Assembly (NCBI GenBank): GCA_965220105.1
Contig: OZ244811.1
Location: 2,604,001-2,668,000 of the forward strand
Length of the DNA stretch: 64,000 nucleotides
Origin: Bin87 sp965220105
GTDB taxonomy: Bacteria; Chloroflexota; Dehalococcoidia; Lucifugimonadales; UBA3495
Direction: 5' to 3'
Within the stretch, counting starts at the first letter, position 1, and every line of letters starts with the position of its first letter. Made by a program: the position numbers and the translations under genes. Shown one piece after another: positions 7,009-15,457 of the stretch. The notes below the pieces were generated by a model, which was given only the letters and a program-made list of their open reading frames with translations, was not told the DNA's origin and ran no database searches.

Positions 7009-8685
7009 ATGCCGAAGAACGGCCCCAGACTCGCGGTTATCTACGACAGAATATCCGGTCAACCACAAGCCAAGAACTTTTCATTCGCGAGCCAAGAGGG
7101 AGATTGCTCCGCCTACTGCCAGAGAGAATCACTGACCATACTTAAAATTTTCCAAGACGTCGGCAGTGGCCTTGCCACCAAGCACCGTTCCGAATTCTTG
7201 GAGATGTTTGAATTCGCACTCGACAAGTCCAATAGGGTCACCGACGTGGTCTTCCCGGACATCGACCGCTACACCAGAAACACGCAGCAATTCTTCGAAT
7301 TCACAAACCGTTTGGTGGACGCCGGCATCACTTTGCACTCGGCGCGGGATGATGAAAAGTACGACCTGAGTTCAGAATATTCCTGGCACATGAAAGCCGT
7401 CGCTGCCCAAGCCGAATCACGGAAGATTTCAAGACGCACGAAAAAGGGGCAGCGAACCGCTACCGAGCAGGGCCGCCAAATCGGCCCGCCGCCGTGGGGA
7501 TACAAGATCCACCACGACCCGGGTGAAGAGGACAAGTGCGGCTGGCTGATACCAGATCCCGAGCTATGGCCCCACGTCCTCAAGCTGTGGGAAATGGCCG
7601 CCGAAAGGCGTACTCCCATGCCAATAGCCACGTACTTCAACCAACAGAGCATCACCGGCCCCGGCGGAGGCATCTGGACCGACGAAAACGTCCTGTATAT
7701 CCTGAAGAATCGAAAATACTCCGGGGCCCAGTTCCGTGGGGACCATCCAGGGTCCCGGCTGCCAGGGCTCCAGGACGAAACGCCAGTGACCATCACTGAA
7801 AACGCACACGAAGCAGCGGTCACCCCCAAGGACTGGGCTGACATTCAGGACATGATCGAAGCACGACGCATAGGTCAGTCATCCCCTCGGTCGCATTCCA
7901 GCCCGAACCTGTTATCTGACCTCGTCAAGTGTGGCGAATGCAAGACAGAACACGCTATTTACAACATGACCGTCAGCACGAAAGACGGCGTTGCAAGGCT
8001 CGTTTGCGCTCTGAAGAAGCAGGCTACGGTTGCAGCCTGCCCCAACGGGAAAAACATCAGGATGGACCAGTTGGTGCCTGCCGTCATCGACCGCGTCAAG
8101 AACCACATCCTCACCCCAGAAACACTGCAGAATACAGTCCAAGTTATGGCCCGAGATAGCCGCAATTACCTCACAGAAGGTGAGAGCCGCAGGTCCGACC
8201 TAAAAGCCAAGTTGAAAGGCGTTGAGGAAGGCATCAAGAACGTCAACGACGTCGTGAGGGATGAACGCAAGAGAATAGATAATTTGCCTTCCTTGATCGA
8301 CAACCTGGAGGGCTTGGAGAAAGAAAAAAAGGAACTCGTAGCCGAAATCAACCAGATCACTGACGACACAAATGAAGCCCGGCTGTACGTGACTAACCCA
8401 GAGGGGATAATGGCTACCGCTCTGGACCTGAAGACATACACCGAATCCGAAGACCCCGAAGCGGTCAAGCAGATTCTCAACATGTTCATAGACCGGGTAG
8501 AAGTCTACCGCGACCACGCCGAGATCTATTACAAAATTTCGGCCCACAGCGAAGAGTCAGCCGAACTCCCCGGCGTCGAGATCATCTCCTTTGACAAGAA
8601 AGGCAGGCCCCTATCGGCAGAAAGTTGCCTTTCAGAGGGGAGCACGGGGCCACGCCCAGGGCGAAGGCGGCATGGTCGGTGGTGA
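7009..8685 (+). CDS. large serine recombinase (site-specific integrase)
   Basis: This 558-aa resolvase/invertase-type recombinase would perform integration and excision of the surrounding element. The catalytic motif is YDRIS at residues 12-16 (R14, nucleophile S16). The resolvase core continues through FPDIDRYTR near residue 86. A Recombinase domain follows (about 160-290, including WGY and KYSGAQFRG). The zinc beta-ribbon has Cys at 308, 311, 333 and 344, and a coiled coil spans about 390-450. AGGG 9 nt upstream supports the start. The last ~15 residues are read from the antisense of the truncated acyl-CoA dehydrogenase, so the original C-terminus may have been slightly different. It forms an operon with the XRE gene. 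Confidence 0.93.
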   Translation: MPKNGPRLAVIYDRISGQPQAKNFSFASQEGDCSAYCQRESLTILKIFQDVGSGLATKHRSEFLEMFEFALDKSNRVTDVVFPDIDRYTRNTQQFFEFTNRLVDAGITLHSARDDEKYDLSSEYSWHMKAVAAQAESRKISRRTKKGQRTATEQGRQIGPPPWGYKIHHDPGEEDKCGWLIPDPELWPHVLKLWEMAAERRTPMPIATYFNQQSITGPGGGIWTDENVLYILKNRKYSGAQFRGDHPGSRLPGLQDETPVTITENAHEAAVTPKDWADIQDMIEARRIGQSSPRSHSSPNLLSDLVKCGECKTEHAIYNMTVSTKDGVARLVCALKKQATVAACPNGKNIRMDQLVPAVIDRVKNHILTPETLQNTVQVMARDSRNYLTEGESRRSDLKAKLKGVEEGIKNVNDVVRDERKRIDNLPSLIDNLEGLEKEKKELVAEINQITDDTNEARLYVTNPEGIMATALDLKTYTESEDPEAVKQILNMFIDRVEVYRDHAEIYYKISAHSEESAELPGVEIISFDKKGRPLSAESCLSEGSTGPRPGRRRHGRW

Positions 8686-9445
8686 CGAAGCCGGGTCGCC
8701 CCAGCCAGAACATGGGGCCGCCCTTGATCGGGTCGGCAGTGAGCAGGTCGAAGGCGTAATCCTCGGGGAGGAAGTAGTCGTTGAGGACAAAGTCGCGGCT
8801 GCCAGTGCCCTTGAGGCCCATCACCTGCCAGTTGTCGAGGAACTGCACGTCGCCGATGGGCACGGACATCACCATGTGCTCGGGGCCGGGCTGGCCGTCG
8901 CGGACAATGCGGAACCCGGCGGATATCCAGGAGGAATGCCCGGAACCGCTGGCGAAGGGCCAGCGACCGCTGATGCGCCAGCCCCCGGCAACGGGTGTGC
9001 CCAAGCCCCTGGGAATGATCGCGCCCGAGGCGATGGGCATGCGATTATTCGCGAAAATCCCGCTGACGGACGAGTCGGGCAGGAACGCGCCCATCCACGC
9101 GGTGCTGGTGCTGTTGATGAAGGTGCACCAGCCGGCCGAGGGGTTGATGTAACTAATTTCGTCGATGAGCTCCAGGTAAAGCAGGGCGTCGACCTCGGGC
9201 CCGCCCAGCTCCCGGGGTGCCTTGAGGGACAGCAGGCCCTCCCGGTAGAGGGCGACGACGGACGGCCAGCACAGGGATTCGTCGGCGTCGTTGGCCTCGG
9301 CATCGGCCTCCAGGATGGGGCGGATGCGGGCGACGGCGTCCAGCAGGTGGCGGCGCAGGGTTTCCCGGTCGGCGGGCAGTTGCGGGATGCCGGCGTCCTC
9401 CAGGGCGGTAACGTCAAATGGGGCGAAGGTGGTGGCGGTGGTCAT
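8650..9445 (-). pseudogene. acyl-CoA dehydrogenase-family protein, C-terminus lost to the element
   Basis: About 265 residues of an acyl-CoA dehydrogenase/flavin monooxygenase-type (HpaB/DszC-like) protein remain: the N-terminal helical domain (LRRHLLDAVARIRPIL...LYREGLLSLKAPRELGG) and the beta domain (WRISGRWPFASGSGHSSWI...LKGTGSRDF). Homology ends at DHAAFALGVA, where the C-terminal flavin-binding helical domain should begin. The frame then runs into recombinase antisense and stops at 8582. The lost domain is not elsewhere in the window. The remaining N-terminal part cannot form the complete FAD site. Confidence 0.8.
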
Positions 9446-9494
9446 GGGGTTTCCTTTCGTTCTTTATTTTGGGCCGAATTGTTTTGGGTAAGGA

Positions 9495-9596
9495 TATCAC
9501 CCTCACCCCCGGCCCCTCTCCCGGTGGGAGAGGGGAGGAAGACGCCGGCGTAAAAAAAAGCCCCTCTCCCACCAGGAGAGGGGTTGGGGTGAGGGA
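9495..9596. repeat. family-A palindromic repeats (two units)
   Basis: Two head-to-head units of the dispersed repeat have the pattern CCCTCACCC..GCCCCTCTCCC-GGTGGGAGAGGGG. The stem CCTCTCCC/GGGAGAGG is self-complementary. The pair lies between divergently placed gene ends and probably also serves as a transcription terminator for ispG (minus strand). Confidence 0.8.
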
Positions 9597-9614
9597 AGTA
9601 GCCAGGAAGAAGTT

Positions 9615-10754
9615 TCAGGTATGGGCCGGGGTATTCTCGATCTCTTCCATCAGGGCCGTCAGCATTTCGGCCTCGGGGACGACGCGCACCTTTTCGCCCT
9701 TGCGGAAGATGATGGCCCGACCGGCGCCGGCGGCGATGCCCACGTCGGCGTCCTTGGCCTCGCCGGGGCCGTTGACCTCGCAGCCCATGACGGCCACCTT
9801 GATTTTCTTGTCGCTGCGCTTGAGGAGCGCGTCAACGTCGTTGGCCAGCTTGACCACGTCAACATCGGCGCGCCCGCAGCTGGGGCAGGCGACTAAGGTG
9901 GTGCCCTTGTCCCGCAGGTTCAGGGACTTGAGGATTTCGTAGCCGGCGGTCACCTCGTCAACGCTGTCGCCGCTGAGGGACACGCGGATGGTATCGCCGA
10001 TGCCCTCGTAGAGGAGCACGCCCAGGCCCACGGCGGTGCGGATGGAACCCGCCTGAACCGTGCCGGCCTCGGTGATGCCCAGGTGGAGGGGGTAGGGAAC
10101 CATCTCGGACAGGCGGCGGTAAGCCTCTACGGTGGTGGGTACATCAAAGGCTTTCATGGAAATCTTGATCTGGTCGAAGTCCTGCTCTTCCAGCAGGCTT
10201 ATTTCCCAGAGGGCGGTGGCGACCATGTGATCGACCACGCTGTAGTCGCCGGACTGGGCTTCGCCGGCCTTGGGCAGACGGTTGACCAGGTCCATGTGCC
10301 GGGAGAAACCGCGGGTGCGACCAATGCCGCCGACCGGGGGCAGGCTGCCGAAGTTGACGCCGATGCGGATGGGGATGTTGCGTTCCTGGGCGGATTTGAC
10401 GACCTCGCGTACCTGATCGGCGTTGCGGAGGTTGCCAGGGTTCAGGCGGAGGCAGTCCACGCCGCCGGCAGCGCACTCCAAGGCCAGTTGGTAGTGGAAG
10501 TGGATGTCGGCGATCAGTGGGATGCTGATCTGCTTCTTGATTTCCGCCATGGCCTTGGCGGCTTCCATGTCGGGAACCGCCGAGCGGATGATCTCGCAGC
10601 CCGCCTCTTCCAGTTCGTGAATCTGGCGCACGGTGGCTTTCACGTCTCGGGTATCGGTTTTGGTCATGGACTGGACGGTAATGTCGGCGTTACCGCCGAC
10701 CTTGACGCCGCCGACGTATACGGGCTTGGTAACTCGCCGTTTGGTAGAAGTCAT
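9615..10754 (-). CDS. ispG: (E)-4-hydroxy-3-methylbut-2-enyl-diphosphate synthase (GcpE)
   Basis: This iron-sulfur enzyme of the MEP isoprenoid pathway converts MEcPP to HMBPP. The 379-aa protein has the usual length of the two-domain bacterial form. The TIM-barrel domain begins VGGVKVGGNADITVQSMTKTDT. The [4Fe-4S] ligands are C290, C293 (CPSCGR) and C325 (MGCEVNGPGEA), with the ligand Glu at 332. ATG 10754 is taken as start; an in-frame GTG three codons upstream is an alternative. It is a single gene with no other MEP gene in the window. The following palindromic repeats may terminate it. Confidence 0.96.
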   Translation of the reverse strand: MTSTKRRVTKPVYVGGVKVGGNADITVQSMTKTDTRDVKATVRQIHELEEAGCEIIRSAVPDMEAAKAMAEIKKQISIPLIADIHFHYQLALECAAGGVDCLRLNPGNLRNADQVREVVKSAQERNIPIRIGVNFGSLPPVGGIGRTRGFSRHMDLVNRLPKAGEAQSGDYSVVDHMVATALWEISLLEEQDFDQIKISMKAFDVPTTVEAYRRLSEMVPYPLHLGITEAGTVQAGSIRTAVGLGVLLYEGIGDTIRVSLSGDSVDEVTAGYEILKSLNLRDKGTTLVACPSCGRADVDVVKLANDVDALLKRSDKKIKVAVMGCEVNGPGEAKDADVGIAAGAGRAIIFRKGEKVRVVPEAEMLTALMEEIENTPAHT

Positions 10755-10887
10755 AATCAACACCGCCGCTCAAAAGAGTTGTGGGGAGTGGTTCGCTGAG
10801 TCGGTAATACTGACGCGGCAATCATACACGACGGGCCCCGGCGGGTGCCAGTGCTGGGGGAACGGTTCAGGGACTTTCGATTGTCCC

Positions 10888-10990
10888 CTAATGTCATTGC
10901 GAGCGCAGCGTGGCAATCTCGTTGGCGTCCTTCGACAGGCTCAGGATGAACGGGATTGCCACGTCGCTGCGCTCCTCGCAATGACGGGGG
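10888..10990. repeat. family-B dispersed repeat (TCATTGCGAGC... palindrome)
   Basis: This imperfect long palindrome reads TCATTGCGAGCGCAGCGTGG-CAATCTCG, then a centre containing CCTTCGACAGGCTCAGGATG, then GGGATTGCCACGTCGCTGCG-CTCCTCGCAATGACG. The two arms are complementary, so RNA from it would fold as one long hairpin. The same family occurs at least eight more times in the window. Confidence 0.85.
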
Positions 10991-11044
10991 TGGTGCTCGT
11001 CGCAATGACAGGAGGCGGGTAGTGCTGGGGATTTCACCCTCACC

Positions 11045-12499
11045 CTAGCCCTCTCCCGTTGAGGGAGAGGAGACCGCCGGGGCGGGTTGCCGGGCCATCA
11101 GGGCGAACCAGGTGGCGGCCAGGGCAGCGATGACAAACCCGATGCGGAACACGTCACGATAGGCCAGCAGGAAGGCTTCGGCAGGGGTGGAGCCAGCGGC
11201 GTACTGGTCGCTCAGGGCCGCGAAAACGGCGCCGACGACCGCTACGCACAACACCGTGCCCGACGCCTGGGCCAGGGACATGGCTCCCGACGCGGTGCCG
11301 AACCGCTCCGGCGGCACACTTCCCAGCATCAGGGCGTAGGCCGCCGACTGGAACCATCCCACACCCAGGCCCACGACCGAGATGGTGGCCGCGGGATGCC
11401 AGATTGCCGAATCGGCGTTCAGCATGGACATGGCGAGGAGGCCGGCGGCGACGCTGGCCAGGCCCAGAGCGCCCACGGGTCGCACACCCCAGCGGTCGCA
11501 CAGCCAGCCGCCCACCGGCGACGACACGATGTTGCAGGAGGACATGGTGGCCAGCATGAAACCCAGTGCCACCGGCCCGCGATCCAGGGAGTCGATGATA
11601 TAGAAGGGAAAGATGAACCAGATGACGAACTGGGCGAAGTGGCCCAGGAACATGGCAACCGTAGCGGTTTGAAATCCCCGCAGTCGTACCAAGGCTCCCG
11701 GCAGGACGGGCGCGGCGGCGCGGGACTCGACGCGAATCAGCGCGGCCAGGACCAGCGGCGTTGCGGCCAGCATGATGACGACCGGTGGCGAAGCCCAACC
11801 GATGGCCTGGCCGAGACGGAGACCTATCATCAGGCAGAGCAGCAGGGCGAGGACCAACGCCGCGCCGGCAACGTCGAAGCGCCGTTCCTCCGGTTCGGCG
11901 GTGATGCGGCCCGGCACCGCCAGCAGCCCGGCAGCCAGCGCCAGGACGGTCAGGGGAGCGCGGCCGGCGTACACCGCCTGCCAGCCGTAGACCTGCACCA
12001 GCGGGCCGGCGGCCAGGGTCGAGGCAACCATGCCAAAGGCCAGACTGGACGAGGTGAAGCCCATGGAGAGGCCGCGCCGGTGCTCGGGAAAGATGGTTGC
12101 AGCGATGGCGGGCGCGGTGGAGTAGAGGCAGCCGGTGCCCAGGGCCTGCAAGACGCGGAAGCCGACCATGGCCTCAAGCGTAGGGGACAAGGTAAGGCAC
12201 AGCATGGACACCAGATAGGTGACGGTGCCGAAGAGGTAGACCATCCGCAGGCCAAAGCGGTCGGCGAAGGCGCCGGAGCCCAGGGCCAGGCCGGCCCGGG
12301 TGGCGATGAAGACGACGATGACCCACTGGACGGCGGCCAGGTCGGTGTTGAAGGCGTCGCGGATGGCAGGCAGGGCAACGTTGACTGAGAAGTCCAACGA
12401 CGCCAGGATCATGCCCAGGGCGGCGGCGGAACCCATCAGGATGGTGCGCCAGCGGGGTCGGTTCACCCTTCGGGCAATGGGGCGATCTGCGGTGGACAT
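11045..12499 (-). CDS. MFS transporter, drug:H+ antiporter-like (14-TM type)
   Basis: The 484-aa inner-membrane protein has many hydrophobic segments and the DHA2-like pattern: an N-terminal SLDFSVNVALPAIRDAF, QWVIVVFIATRAG, GAFADRFGLRMVYLFG (motif A-like GxxADRxGxR), and GGWLCDRWGVRPV in the second half. Substrate is unknown; multidrug efflux is the usual role of this subfamily. The start at 12499 replaces the 107-codon upstream extension, which is only the translated minisatellite and intergenic DNA. The C-terminal residues SSPSTGEG are encoded by a family-A palindromic repeat, so the stop codon was probably reset by repeat insertion. Confidence 0.88.
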   Translation of the reverse strand: MSTADRPIARRVNRPRWRTILMGSAAALGMILASLDFSVNVALPAIRDAFNTDLAAVQWVIVVFIATRAGLALGSGAFADRFGLRMVYLFGTVTYLVSMLCLTLSPTLEAMVGFRVLQALGTGCLYSTAPAIAATIFPEHRRGLSMGFTSSSLAFGMVASTLAAGPLVQVYGWQAVYAGRAPLTVLALAAGLLAVPGRITAEPEERRFDVAGAALVLALLLCLMIGLRLGQAIGWASPPVVIMLAATPLVLAALIRVESRAAAPVLPGALVRLRGFQTATVAMFLGHFAQFVIWFIFPFYIIDSLDRGPVALGFMLATMSSCNIVSSPVGGWLCDRWGVRPVGALGLASVAAGLLAMSMLNADSAIWHPAATISVVGLGVGWFQSAAYALMLGSVPPERFGTASGAMSLAQASGTVLCVAVVGAVFAALSDQYAAGSTPAEAFLLAYRDVFRIGFVIAALAATWFALMARQPAPAVSSPSTGEG

Positions 12500-12510
12500 G
12501 GGGCAGCATT

Positions 12511-12705
12511 GTACGGCATGACGAGGTACGGCATGACGAGGTACGGCATGACGAGGTACGGCATGACGAGGTACGGCATGACGAGGTACGGCATGACGAG
12601 GTACGGCATGACGAGGTACGGCATGACGAGGTACGGCATGACGAGGTACGGCATGACGAGGTACGGCATGACGAGGTACGGCATGACGAGGTACGGCATG
12701 ACGAG
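12511..12705. repeat. minisatellite, 13 identical copies of GTACGGCATGACGAG
   Basis: Thirteen perfect tandem copies of a 15-bp unit occupy 195 bp just upstream of the MFS start. The unit length is a multiple of three, so open frames run through it on both strands (repeating GMTRY on plus, RHAVP on minus), but neither looks like a protein. It abuts a dispersed palindrome (12710-12737, CCGGATTCCGGA...TCCGGAATGACG); the unit CTCGTCATGCCGTAC resembles that repeat's CGTCATTCCGGAC end, suggesting it was amplified from there. Confidence 0.97.
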
Positions 12706-12809
12706 ACGGACCGGATTCCGGATCAAGTCCGGAATGACGACCATAGTTGTGATAGCATGACCGCAGCAGTCCACGGTAGTTGCCGCCCGCCGGTGTGGGG
12801 AGGATCAGT

Positions 12810-13538
12810 ATGACGACCAAAATACCTTATGCCCCTGAACGCATTGATGACTACTTCAGGTCTTCCGTTCTGCCGGACGAGCCTGAGCCCATCGAAGATG
12901 GTATGTATCAAACGCCGACGCTGATTGAGATTCTGCATATCCTTTCTGACCACTTTACTGATTTGGGACGACGCCCAGATGTTCTGCTGGACACCGGCAA
13001 TTTTGTCTATTACGACCCAACTAACCGCAACGTTCGAGTGGGCCCAGACTGTTTCATTGCCTTTGGGGTGGATGCCGAGGCGATCCGTCTTCGCAACGGG
13101 TACGTCATTTGGGAAGTGGGCAAGGCCCCGGACTTTGCCCTGGAAATCGCATCACCAAGCACCAGCCGGCGGGACTTAACGGTCAAGCGGGACATCTACG
13201 CCTCGTTGGGCATCACGGAATACTGGCGGTTTGACGCGACCGGCGGGGGTAATTACGGCGAACCGCTGGTGGGGGAGGAACTGGTGGAAGGTCGGTACCG
13301 ACGGCTGCCCATTTCGACCACTGAGGACGGAATTATCTGGGCGCATAGCCCGCTGCTGGGGTTGGATTTCTGCTCGCAGGAGGGGCATCTGCGGTTTTAC
13401 GATCCTGCGGTTGGCGAATACCTCCGCATGATCGACGAAGAACGAGCGGCGCGGGAAGCTGCGGAAGCAGGACAATTGGCCGCGGAGATGGCAGCGGAAC
13501 GGCTTCGGGAGGAACTGCGGCAGTTGCGCGGCGAATAA
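12810..13538 (+). CDS. Uma2 family endonuclease (DUF820)
   Basis: This 242-aa protein has the Uma2/DUF820 restriction-endonuclease-like fold. The core reads VGPDCFIAFG, then PDFALEIASPST and a conserved Lys in LTVKRDIYASLGITEYW, which together form the PD-(D/E)xK-type site. A C-terminal coiled-coil tail (EERAAREAAEAG to the end) is typical of one Uma2 subgroup. GGGGAGGA 6 nt upstream fixes the start. The biological role of the family is unknown. It shares the long form with the gene at 24883 (same N-terminal and C-terminal coiled tail), while the three genes at 15458-17667 are a shorter type. Confidence 0.88.
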   Translation: MTTKIPYAPERIDDYFRSSVLPDEPEPIEDGMYQTPTLIEILHILSDHFTDLGRRPDVLLDTGNFVYYDPTNRNVRVGPDCFIAFGVDAEAIRLRNGYVIWEVGKAPDFALEIASPSTSRRDLTVKRDIYASLGITEYWRFDATGGGNYGEPLVGEELVEGRYRRLPISTTEDGIIWAHSPLLGLDFCSQEGHLRFYDPAVGEYLRMIDEERAAREAAEAGQLAAEMAAERLREELRQLRGE

Positions 13539-13722
13539 ATTTGGCGGATGGGAGTACCGGGTCTTTGCTGTTTCCGCCATTGCGATGAGTGCAGCGACGC
13601 CGCGATCGTGTCGCTGAGACCGCCGCCGTAACCTGGTCAACGCATCCGATGCGTGGGAGTATTCCGGTGTGGGCCACTGTTGTGCCGCGCCCGTTTACCA
13701 CGTTGCGAATAGAGGAGTTGCT

Positions 13723-15435
13723 GTGACTATCCGAAAGACTATTGCCATCCTGCTCCTGGCGGTCATCGCCCTGATTGTGACGGCCTGCACCGCCCCGGAG
13801 CCGGCGTCGGTTCCTACGGATACATCAGCGCCAACCGACACGCCACCACCTACCGCTATGGTTGCACCGCCGGCCCCCACGGCTACCGCAACACCGGTGC
13901 CCACGGCCACCGCAACACCGGAGCCGAAGCGAACCAGCACTCCGGCACCGCCGACGCACACACCGGCGCCTACATTCACTCCCAAACCCCGGCCAACCGC
14001 TACGCTGCGACCCGCTCCAACCCGCACACCTGGGCCAACGCGTACCCCACGCCCCACCAGCACGCCGCGGCCGCCGAGTCCTATCGCCGGACTGGAAAAC
14101 GGCGCCTGGCTGGAACGAAATAAACGGGCGCGGGCGGCAGAAATCCGGGAATTGCCCTGGGTTGCGGACGGCGTTGACGATGCTGAGCACGCCGCCGTCG
14201 AAGCGTTGATCGCCTGTGCGCGGTGGTATCCCGGTGTGTTCAGCGCCGTGCTGCAAAAGCCGTGGGTTGGGGACAGCATTACCGCTCATGAAACTGTGGC
14301 TATTTCCAGGCTACGCTCAACGGCGTACTATGCTCCCGAATTGGCCGATAAGATGCTGCAGAAATCCTGGGCGCAGGATGGGATTACTGCGGATGAAGCG
14401 ACGGTTATCCGGTACTTATATTATATGGTATGGACAGCGGATGGGACTCCGGAGCAAGTGGTCGTCGAAGCTGCTAACGACATTCTGGATATGCCGTTCC
14501 TGGAGAGTGTTGAGGGCGCCGACGCCGCAGCGGTGCGGTCTCTGGAAAGGCTTGGCGACAACGGCGCCGATGTTCTCCTCAAGATAATGTCCCACCCCAA
14601 ACTCGGCGACGGCATTACAGATGAGGAGGCAAGAATCGTGTCGTTGCTGGGCGCGACGTACACGTACAGTCCGGAATCGGTGGATTTTCTGTTACGGAGA
14701 ACCGGTGTGTATCTGGAAGAACGGCTTATCAAACTGCCGCTGTCCGGTGAAGTGTTGTTGACCATCATCCGCATCCGGGATCAGGTGACGCCGAATATGG
14801 ATTTTCTGGAGCATACGGTGCGTACCGCTGAGGAATTCATGAGCGAACCGCTGCCCACGAATTACGTCGCCTGGTACTTTGACGATTCGATTCGTGCCAC
14901 CGCCGGTGGAACCAACTTCGGTACGCATATAACGTCCAAGCTGCATTACGACGTGGAGAACGGATACTCATGGAAGCGCGCGCCGTTCCATATTGCTCAC
15001 GAGGTGGCCCATTACTACTGGACGGGCAATCAGAGGTGGATCAATGAAGGGGCGGCAGATTTACTCGGTTCCATCTCTGAAAACGCCCGCGTTGAAACGA
15101 CGATAAAGGCTACCAGAAACCCTTGCGCTTCTGCCAAAACAATCTCTCAACTTGAAGGCTCGGATGCTGAACGTGGCTCCAATGCGGCCAAGTGTTATTA
15201 CTCGTTGGGAGAGGCGCTGTTCCTGGACCTGTATAACAACCTGGGCGAGGAAACTTTCCGGCAGGGGTTTCGCAATCTGTACCTGAAATCGCTGCGGGAT
15301 GACGCTACTGACGACTGCGAGGGTACGAATTTGGGCATCTGCCATTTGGTGGCTGCGTTCAAGGCGGATGTATCCGACGAGGTTGCGGCCACGGTGGATG
15401 AGATAGTGGGCCGGTGGTACGGGGCTGCGCCTTAA
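13723..15435 (+). CDS. secreted lipoprotein with Pro/Thr stalk and gluzincin-type metalloprotease domain
   Basis: The 570-aa protein starts with a lipoprotein signal peptide ending at a VTAC lipobox (Cys about residue 19). A ~100-residue linker of Pro, Thr and Ala repeats (PTATATPVPTATATPEP-like) looks like a low-complexity, possibly glycosylated stalk. The middle region is helical and repeat-like (LPWVADGVDDAEHAAV, KPWVGDSITAHETVAI, KSWAQDGITADEATVI, HPKLGDGITDEEARIV). The C-terminal domain carries HEVAH (H426, E427, H430) and a downstream Glu at 442 (NEGAAD), a gluzincin zinc site. It is probably anchored to the outer face of the membrane and degrades protein there. The GTG start at 13723 has GAGG upstream. 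Confidence 0.78.
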   Translation: MTIRKTIAILLLAVIALIVTACTAPEPASVPTDTSAPTDTPPPTAMVAPPAPTATATPVPTATATPEPKRTSTPAPPTHTPAPTFTPKPRPTATLRPAPTRTPGPTRTPRPTSTPRPPSPIAGLENGAWLERNKRARAAEIRELPWVADGVDDAEHAAVEALIACARWYPGVFSAVLQKPWVGDSITAHETVAISRLRSTAYYAPELADKMLQKSWAQDGITADEATVIRYLYYMVWTADGTPEQVVVEAANDILDMPFLESVEGADAAAVRSLERLGDNGADVLLKIMSHPKLGDGITDEEARIVSLLGATYTYSPESVDFLLRRTGVYLEERLIKLPLSGEVLLTIIRIRDQVTPNMDFLEHTVRTAEEFMSEPLPTNYVAWYFDDSIRATAGGTNFGTHITSKLHYDVENGYSWKRAPFHIAHEVAHYYWTGNQRWINEGAADLLGSISENARVETTIKATRNPCASAKTISQLEGSDAERGSNAAKCYYSLGEALFLDLYNNLGEETFRQGFRNLYLKSLRDDATDDCEGTNLGICHLVAAFKADVSDEVAATVDEIVGRWYGAAP

Positions 15436-15457
15436 CCGCCTTCGGCGTGCTGGCGGG

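Larger units (their letters stand above)
3360..8650 (+). mobile_element. integrative element with large serine recombinase (~5.3 kb)
   Basis: The boundaries are inferred from where two host genes lose homology: an SDR at about 3360 on the left and an acyl-CoA dehydrogenase at about 8650 on the right. Inside are a PaREP1 pseudogene, two unknown proteins, a stand-alone recombinase zinc-ribbon/coiled-coil protein, an XRE regulator and a full-length serine recombinase that abuts the right boundary. Several genes are separated by strong hairpin terminators. Integrase next to one end and regulator upstream is usual for such elements. Because the two truncated host genes differ, a deletion or rearrangement must have accompanied or followed insertion. 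A weak shared string (GCAC-A/G-GGGC at 3362 and 8642) might be an attachment core. Confidence 0.65.

Noticed and set aside
8591..9553. 320-codon plus-strand frame overlapping the acyl-CoA dehydrogenase fragment
   Set aside because: It lacks motifs and mirrors the minus-strand enzyme; its 3' end is only family-A repeats.
11087..12388. 433-codon plus-strand open frame opposite the MFS transporter
   Set aside because: Gly/Gln/His-rich antisense noise; the minus-strand frame encodes an obvious membrane transporter.
12511..12705. CRISPR array
   Set aside because: The repeats are perfect and contiguous with no spacers.
12509..12760. 83-codon 'GMTRY' repeat protein
   Set aside because: It is the translated 15-bp minisatellite; no ribosome-binding site or domain is present.
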